From assembly GCA_025617745.1 (NCBI GenBank), contig CM046871.1:32929579-32993578 (forward strand): 64,000 nt of DNA. The letters run 5' to 3'. A model generated the notes under the pieces. It ran no database searches, was not told the DNA's origin, and saw only the letters and a program-made list of their open reading frames with translations. Source of the stretch: Heliocidaris erythrogramma (lineage: Eukaryota; Echinodermata; Echinoidea; Camarodonta; Echinometridae). A program made the translations under genes and the position numbers. Positions 58,226-64,000 of the stretch are shown piece by piece; the first letter of the stretch is position 1, and every line of letters starts with the position of its first letter.

Positions 58226-58673
58226 CTTGTTGGCAGTGGCGTAAATCCGTTCCGAGGGGTGGGGGAAGATCGGAATCAGGCGCCGAACTCGAACGAACAC
58301 ATTCACAAAAAGTGTAAAAACACACATACGCAGATAGCCACACGCACACACACATTTCATTTTGGCAAATTGGTTATAAACTAAATTATACTATACTATA
58401 GTAGCCTACATGTTAAGAAGTTAAAAAAATGCTACGTACGCGTATACGGTCTGAACTCCGAAAGAAAGACTACATATACAATCACTCAGGCAGTCACAGG
58501 AAAAGACCAGATTTTAATTAAACTCATACAGTTGGAGAGCTGTGAACACATGAGTGTACTGTTTATATTAATATATATGGTGACCGTTTATTTTTTGAGC
58601 CTCTATTCTGTACTTGTGATGTACATATATTTTGTACTTTTGTAAAATCGACCGTTTTATCCAATAAAAACAT

Positions 58674-58734
<61 letters not shown>

Positions 58735-59571
58735 AGCTTCCATCATTTTGGATGCATTTATGATGCACTTGTAAGATTTCACAATAAACATGTGCAGATA
58801 TAACAACCAAAAGTCAACCATATGATATCATGATGGTAATTTTTCTACGAGGTCCCCTTATGATAAGTATGATAATGCGAGCAATAAATAATAATAATAA
58901 TAATACTGATCATACAATAATTCATTCAATGCAACTTCACACTCACGGTCACACGTACACATTTAGTCTTAAGATATACCCTCCTTGAATGGTAATTCAT
59001 TCACAAGACCAGAATTCCCAAAAAATTCCCTTGTTACACATTCCAATCCTATACCTTTCGCTAACACGCTTAATAAAAGTGGACCGGGGTTGGGGGAAGG
59101 AATAGCTGCGAAAGTGCGTGTCTGATTCGTTTTTTTAGTATAGTATTGTGTGTCAGTGTGTGAGGGTGTGTGGGTGTGGGTGTGTGTGTGTGTGCGTGTG
59201 TGTATATGAATGTTTACACGTGTACATGTGTGGTTTTGGAGATAATCATAATGCCATGCACGTCATTTTCCGGGATTCACTCCAAGCACGATCTTAATGG
59301 TACCAAATGGAGATGAAGAAGATCTGAAGAAGAAAAATAGGACTCACGACGTTCAAAGCCTATATTTGCATGATACATGTAATAGCATTTGCAGTGAAAT
59401 TTTCACAACTTTAGAGTCATTAAATATGGTTTATGTCAAAATTAATGTTTTAAAAATATTAATTTTCCCTTAAATGTGGGGGGATATTTGTACAGGCCAC
59501 CCCCCTCCATCAAAAGTGGGGGAGATGTATACCCCCCCCCCCCCTCCCGGATTTACGCCAGTGCTCGTTGG
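58226..59571. mobile_element. 1.33 kb hAT-like element with 8 bp target duplication
   Basis: CTTGTTGG (58,226-58,233) and CTCGTTGG (59,564-59,571) flank ends CAGTGGCGTAAATCCG and (inverse) CACTGGCGTAAATCCG. The 8 bp duplication and CAGTG start are hAT hallmarks. The interior has a (TA)n run (58,675-58,729), GT-rich tracts and no transposase. It lies in the intron between two HYR exons. Confidence 0.82.
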
Positions 59572-59631
59572 TGTGGCTGAGGTATTATTGATATATAATC
59601 CTCGAAATTAGAGTATAATAAACATACTCAC

Positions 59632-59841
59632 AATTTACGGTGACATTAAATGTACATCTTTTGATCACAGGCCATGGCCATGACGCAATAAAGGCTAACA
59701 CTGTCACTTCGGTAGTGCCCAATGGCAACCTCATATTAGGACCGTACTCGTCCGGCTCATAGGTCAAGAAATAACTAGAAGTCACGTTGTAGGAATCAAA
59801 GACATTGGTTGTATCCGCTTCTACGGAATTGCAAGTCACAA
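59632..59841 (-). CDS. HYR receptor gene, most 5' visible HYR exon
   Basis: A phase-1 symmetric exon of 210 nt with acceptor tttcattctag before 59,841 and donor AATT|GTGAGT after 59,632. The 69 codons run from VTCNSVEADTTNVFDSYNV to RCTFNVTVN. They include YFLTYEPDEYGPNMRLPLGT, where PLGTTEVTV matches the HYR G-TT-V strand, and the final C-x-F-x-V-x-V signature. Both conserved Cys are present. It is shorter than the 24 kb HYR. The gene must continue 5' beyond the right edge, because no signal peptide or start is visible up to 64,000. Confidence 0.85.
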
Positions 59842-60639
59842 CTAGAATGAAAGAACATGAAAAGACATAATAATCTCTATCACACCTAGCTCAGTCACAC
59901 TGCCAAACCGACTCGAAACCGGCCGATTCTTGACCATTCGGGTTAGTGTATAACCCGGGGGGGGGGGGCACTCAAGTTTTATGTTGATGGGGGTGTGCCC
60001 GGGGTGTGGGTCTAAGGAACTGACTAGAAGCGAAAAAAATAAGGTCTTTGGAACTGCTCATCGAACTACCCAGCTGAGGGGAAAAACATGGTCTAAGGAA
60101 CTATGCAACAATTGAAACCAGCCACAAGAGAAATGGGGTCTTGTGAACTGAAAACTCTACCAAGTGAGTGGACCTGTACGCGAGAGCTAGGGGACGTGGG
60201 AGACGGAGAGAGACGAAGTTGCTTCGTTCCAGGCCCGCGTTCCGGGTATAAGATCGGCAATTTATGGAAATTCGGGTATCTTGAAAACGGCAATCGGAAA
60301 CCCACAAAATGGGTCGTCATTTCCGGGTATTCCGAGAATGGCAATCGGAAGCCAAAAAATGGGATCGTCAAAGTGGCCCCCTCCCCCCGGATTGTACTGT
60401 TATGTCCGGTTTGTTGTCGGGCTTGCTGGTGGAATGGGTATGAATTTGGACGGCAAGGTACATGCCTCACTAGTTAAAACGTGTGATATAAAGGGTGCTC
60501 ATCATGCTTATCCCGATATGATAAGATCTGCTTTATCCTTATTTTCTTTAGCATAACGAAAATTATACCACATTTGTCTCGCTTGGTGATAATATATAAA
60601 TTTTCCCTTTTATAGGTTTTCCCGCCCAATTTAATCAGA

Positions 60640-60910
60640 GTTGCATTCGAATTCATGAATAGTCGTTCAAGTTCGAACGATTTTCGAACGTTAACTCTCT
60701 GTTGTCATGGTTCAGTTTCATTCTTTGAGCATTCAATTTCGTTTTATATCATTCCTTTTAATTTTTTTCATTCAATTTAACGACCCGAAGTTGATATTCA
60801 ATTTCGCGCCAGCTGGATAGACGTTCAATTTTGTCCCAAATAACAATTTCAATTTCATTTACAGGCACACACCTTCTCACTTTGAACGTTCGCATTCAAT
60901 TAACATAAAC
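60640..60910. repeat. Degenerate CATTCAATTT phrase array (inverse of 56.2 kb)
   Basis: Words GTCGTTCAAGTTCGAACG, GAGCATTCAATTTCG, TCATTCAATTTAACGACC and GACGTTCAATTTTGTCCC follow each other at 20-40 bp intervals. Confidence 0.55.
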
Positions 60911-61209
60911 AAGTTCTGCAGTTCTATGTAATTCTTACCTAATTTACCTTTTCACTGTTTTTGATTACATAATTTCCTTCTCATTTTCAAAACTTATTTT
61001 AATCATATTTCATGTTATTCCTTGCCCCGGGACGCGTTATTTTTTTCTGCGGCACAGATTGGGGCTTTTTTTAAAGAAGGGGTCTTGATTTACAGACTAA
61101 TGCGTCAAATTGCTCATAATACGGTTTAATCGTCAAGACTAGTCGGCATAAATATTCATGAAAACGAACTGTAGGGATTAATAAACCGAGCAAGGCCATT
61201 GAGCAGCTG

Positions 61210-61282
61210 TTCTGTGTGGCGCAATCGGATAATCTGGTGCGCTATCGATGAAAGGACCGCGAGTTCGAATCTCGGCAGAGGA
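61210..61282 (+). tRNA. tRNA-Arg-like pseudogene or SINE head
   Basis: TGTGGCGCAATCGGATAATC gives an A-box and GAGTTCGAATCTC a B-box with T-loop. The acceptor halves TTCTGTG and CAGAGGA pair at six of seven positions. The anticodon arm is not well formed, so a functional tRNA is unlikely. Confidence 0.5.
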
Positions 61283-61606
61283 ATATATTGCGAAATTTTC
61301 TTTTGCTGATTTAAAAAATAAGGTGAAACTGAGTAAGAAAATACAAGTCCGATACTTGTAGTCTCTTTCATACAATATTCAGAAGGGAAAGAACGTACTT
61401 CCCATAGGCTCAACACGCACCATGCCCCAATCTGTGCCGCACAACATGCACGCTCCGCCTGAGCTCGAGCTCTCGTGCGAGATTCGGTCGGCTTCGTGCA
61501 GTCGAAATGTAATCACAACGGACGCGTTCGACGCACAAACTGTGTGTACGAGTGAATGGGGCTTACGCAATCCTGACTTTCCCCACGCCTGGTGGCGTAT
61601 CCTTTA

Positions 61607-61780
61607 ATACCCGCCAGTGCCGTATATAGAGAGAGTCTGGCCAACTCGGTTTCAGTTGGGTAGCAACATGGCGTATATTCCTTTGTTATGTAAGCTTGCA
61701 ACAAAGGAATATGCGCCATGTTGTTACCCAACTGGAGCCGAGTTGGCCAGACTCTATCTATATACGGCACTGATACCCGC
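61607..61780. mobile_element. 158 bp palindromic hAT-type MITE with perfect 8 bp duplication
   Basis: ATACCCGC at 61,607-61,614 and 61,773-61,780 flank a palindrome that starts CAGTGCCGTATATAGA and ends TATATACGGCACTG. The arms pair through GAGTCTGGCCAACTCGG and AACATGGCG with an inner hairpin. The CAGTG end and 8 bp duplication are typical of hAT. Confidence 0.9.
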
Positions 61781-63017
61781 TACATCTATTGTACGCTTTG
61801 ACTGATTGCAGGCGCCTTTTCGGTTTAGCAACTGATTAAACGTTTCAACGAGTAAATTTAATGTTTCCGATGAGGAAGAAAATCCGAAGGAAAGTGTGTC
61901 ATGGGCCGACATTTACCAATTAACATTTTACTTAGAATTATTTTATGATTTCATATACAACGATTGAAAAAAAATGTTTTCCCCTGGATGAATAATAAGA
62001 GCAAAGTATATTGATACTTGGTGCATTGTGCTATAATATTTTGGCAATTTACTCTCCTGATCATGTTAAATTCAATGACCCGTTATTGATCACTGCCAAG
62101 TTGTCGACATGGGTAGCACTTCTCTTTATTCAACCCAGTGGAGTTTCTTTTCAGATTATGGAAATACAAAGGAAGAACTTTGGAACCCCTTTCTTGTGGT
62201 CTCCTGAATTTATTGTCATTGCTATACATTACATATTCCACTGTGTTCGCAGACGTAGATAAGTCTAGTGCCATAATAATGATGATACAACAAAGATTGC
62301 AGTATTATTTACAGACATAAGTAAGCTGTTCCGATCTATACAGTATTTTACCCATGTTAGTTACAAACACACAGCGGGTAAAATTATGTGATATGGTTTT
62401 ATTTATTTACCAGTGACAAGATACAGTACATTATGATATTACAATATTGACAGGAAATGTTATACGCAATATACAAGTGTGTATATATATATAAAATAAG
62501 AAAAAGAAAGATAAAATGGAACCAGAAAATAGCACAAATGCTAGTAAGAAGATAGCGAAGAGCTCTATTCCTGACACTGTGTCCTTATTTTTTATTGTTT
62601 TTGTAATCCTTGTAAAATCTTTTCTTTGTTGATTCATTTTCAAAAGCAGATGTTTGGAAATTATGTTTATTTACTTACTCGTTTAGATTCCCTAAATCCT
62701 ATGATTGTTCGTTTACTTTCAGTTATTCATGTTACTCGGCGTAAAATCCGTTTGCCCCCTCACATCAAGCTGATCTTACTTTTATTACTAACAGGTTACT
62801 TACTTCGGCCGTTGGCTCCATTATACAGAATGACGAAAGCCACATAAATCAGAACATACGTTCTTGTAGTACTTGAAAGGTAACCGAAAAGCTCCATTGT
62901 TGAAAAACGTCTCGACAGCTAGTATAGTCATTTAGTGTACAGGTTTTGACATGTGTATAAACAAGTTCTACACATGCATGTTTAATATACGCTGTTGGCT
63001 GGCTCCAAATCGCGCTT

Positions 63018-63420
63018 TACAGTGTGAGTCAATAAAAAGGAAACCCGGACTCAAGTCTAAATATCATTGTAATCAGTACATACATATTTAATCAAAGGTA
63101 ATCACATTAAAGCCCATCAGGTTTTGTTTTTAATTTGACACCTTGAACAATCAAATATGACCATGGACAGCTAAACAGTTGCATTTTTTATGATTTGATG
63201 TCAAATTTGACTCTGCTCAAGTTTTGAATGAAATGGATGGGCAAACCAAGTTTGGTTGAATGGTCTCCATTCCATTATTGAATGCACTCACACACTATAA
63301 AAGTAACTCCTGAACACCGTTCATCCCAAACTTGCGCAAAGGTGATTCTGACATGCTTTTTATAAGAATGGTCAGTTCAGGGATCGAATATTGGTTTTCT
63401 TTTTATTGACTCACACTGTA
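63018..63420. mobile_element. 399 bp Tc1/mariner-type MITE
   Basis: TA flanks ends CAGTGTGAGTCAATAAAAAG and the inverse CTTTTTATTGACTCACACTG. There is no coding capacity. It directly adjoins the dispersed repeat at 63.42 kb. Confidence 0.85.
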
Positions 63421-63421
63421 T

Positions 63422-63610
63422 ACAAAAATATTTCTTTGCATATATCGTACTTTTTTAAGAGGTGGAACGGTTCTATGTTGCAATAATCGCAGTGCATTTC
63501 ACATTATTGCAGTAGCCGGGTCTGTATGCAGTTATAATACTTGCGCATGCCTCTCTGCCCAGGTTCAAATAAACTCCAACATATCATACGTATAAAATAG
63601 GTGCCCCAAA
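63422..63610 (+). repeat. Dispersed repeat, copy 2 (partner at 9.8 kb)
   Basis: Matches 9,780-10,010 in the same orientation through TTCTTTGCATATATCGTACT, GAACGGTTCTATGTTG and GCCTCTCTGCCCAGGTTCAA. Confidence 0.6.
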
Positions 63611-63820
63611 TTATGCGTTCAAAAATAAAAGTCGGGGTAATATCTATATTTTGTCTTACTTACTGTTTGCTTTTTAATCACCGTTTTTACACGTTCATTT
63701 CCATACTTCACAATTTACATCTCTTTTGCATTTCATTTACATTTTAGCTTCACGGCTTTCCATGTTCCATTTTTCCTTTTTTCATGACCAGGCAAGTACC
63801 ATATTGGTATGGGTTACATC

Positions 63821-63823
<3 letters not shown>

Positions 63824-63875
<52 letters not shown>

Positions 63876-63910
63876 TAGCAGAAGCAGCCCGTGGACATCC
63901 ACGGGCGCTA
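63824..63910. repeat. (TA)n run joined to a CTAGC-hairpin motif
   Basis: (TA)n ends in TACTAGCAGAAGCAGCCCGT and GGACATCCACGGGCGCTAG. A similar junction (TACTAGCGAAACCCGT, AATTCCACGGGTTT) follows the (TA)n run at 13,940, so the two belong to one dispersed repeat type. Confidence 0.6.
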
Positions 63911-64000
63911 GCTGTGTTTATGATTAATCACCGTACCGTATATTTGTTACAATAATCAAGTGAATAAATAAAAAAGTCGAGTAAAGTTATTTTTACCAAG

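Overview
The window is animal DNA: AT-rich, intron-bearing and packed with transposable elements. The two protein genes I can read with confidence carry HYR (hyalin repeat) modules and an IgGFc-binding-type extracellular domain, a combination typical of echinoderms. With the KIAA1958/Crypton-like recombinase, the L1 and CR1/Jockey-type LINEs, and foldback elements with 15-16 bp terminal arrays, a sea urchin or close relative is the best guess. The species is not proven.

Gene layout (all minus strand). (1) The 3' half of a single-pass receptor gene runs from 59,841 down to 21,020. It has three HYR-type exons (59.7, 57.1 and 24.2 kb), a Ser/Thr-rich stalk exon (23.6 kb), a transmembrane exon (22.9 kb) and a tail exon (21.1 kb). 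The last four splice phases interlock. The tail has four tyrosine motifs, two in an ITAM-like YxxL-x9-YxxL arrangement. A 32.6 kb intron separates the second and third HYR exons. (2) A second gene lies downstream on the same strand: two exons (3,236-2,116 and 472-199) complete most of an IgGFc-binding domain and the gene continues off the left edge. A tandem array of IgGFc-HYR receptors is possible. (3) Inside the 32.6 kb intron sits an intact 448-codon tyrosine recombinase of the Crypton/DUF3504 type (40,085-38,739) with its own TATA-like box and a 50 bp palindrome carrying two CRE sites.

The remainder is mainly mobile DNA. It includes four or more LINE relics, among them a 3.1 kb L1 with a 19 bp target duplication that landed at the centre of an older palindrome. 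There are TTAA-, TA-, TAA- and 8-bp-duplicating TIR elements and long foldback MITEs. A 2.1 kb TIR element occurs as a near-identical inverted pair plus a third copy. SINE-like modules have tRNA or 7SL-like heads. Tandem arrays include a 170 bp repeat that concentrates nuclear-receptor half-sites. A possible housekeeping-type promoter with a good splice donor lies at 16.57-16.72 kb on the plus strand.

Stretches where I see nothing beyond unassigned AT-rich DNA: about 3.9-5.3, 8.5-9.2, 12.9-13.8, 17.9-18.6, 22.4-22.8, 28.7-29.4, 36.3-37.8, 51.0-52.5, 57.3-58.2 and 61.8-63.0 kb.
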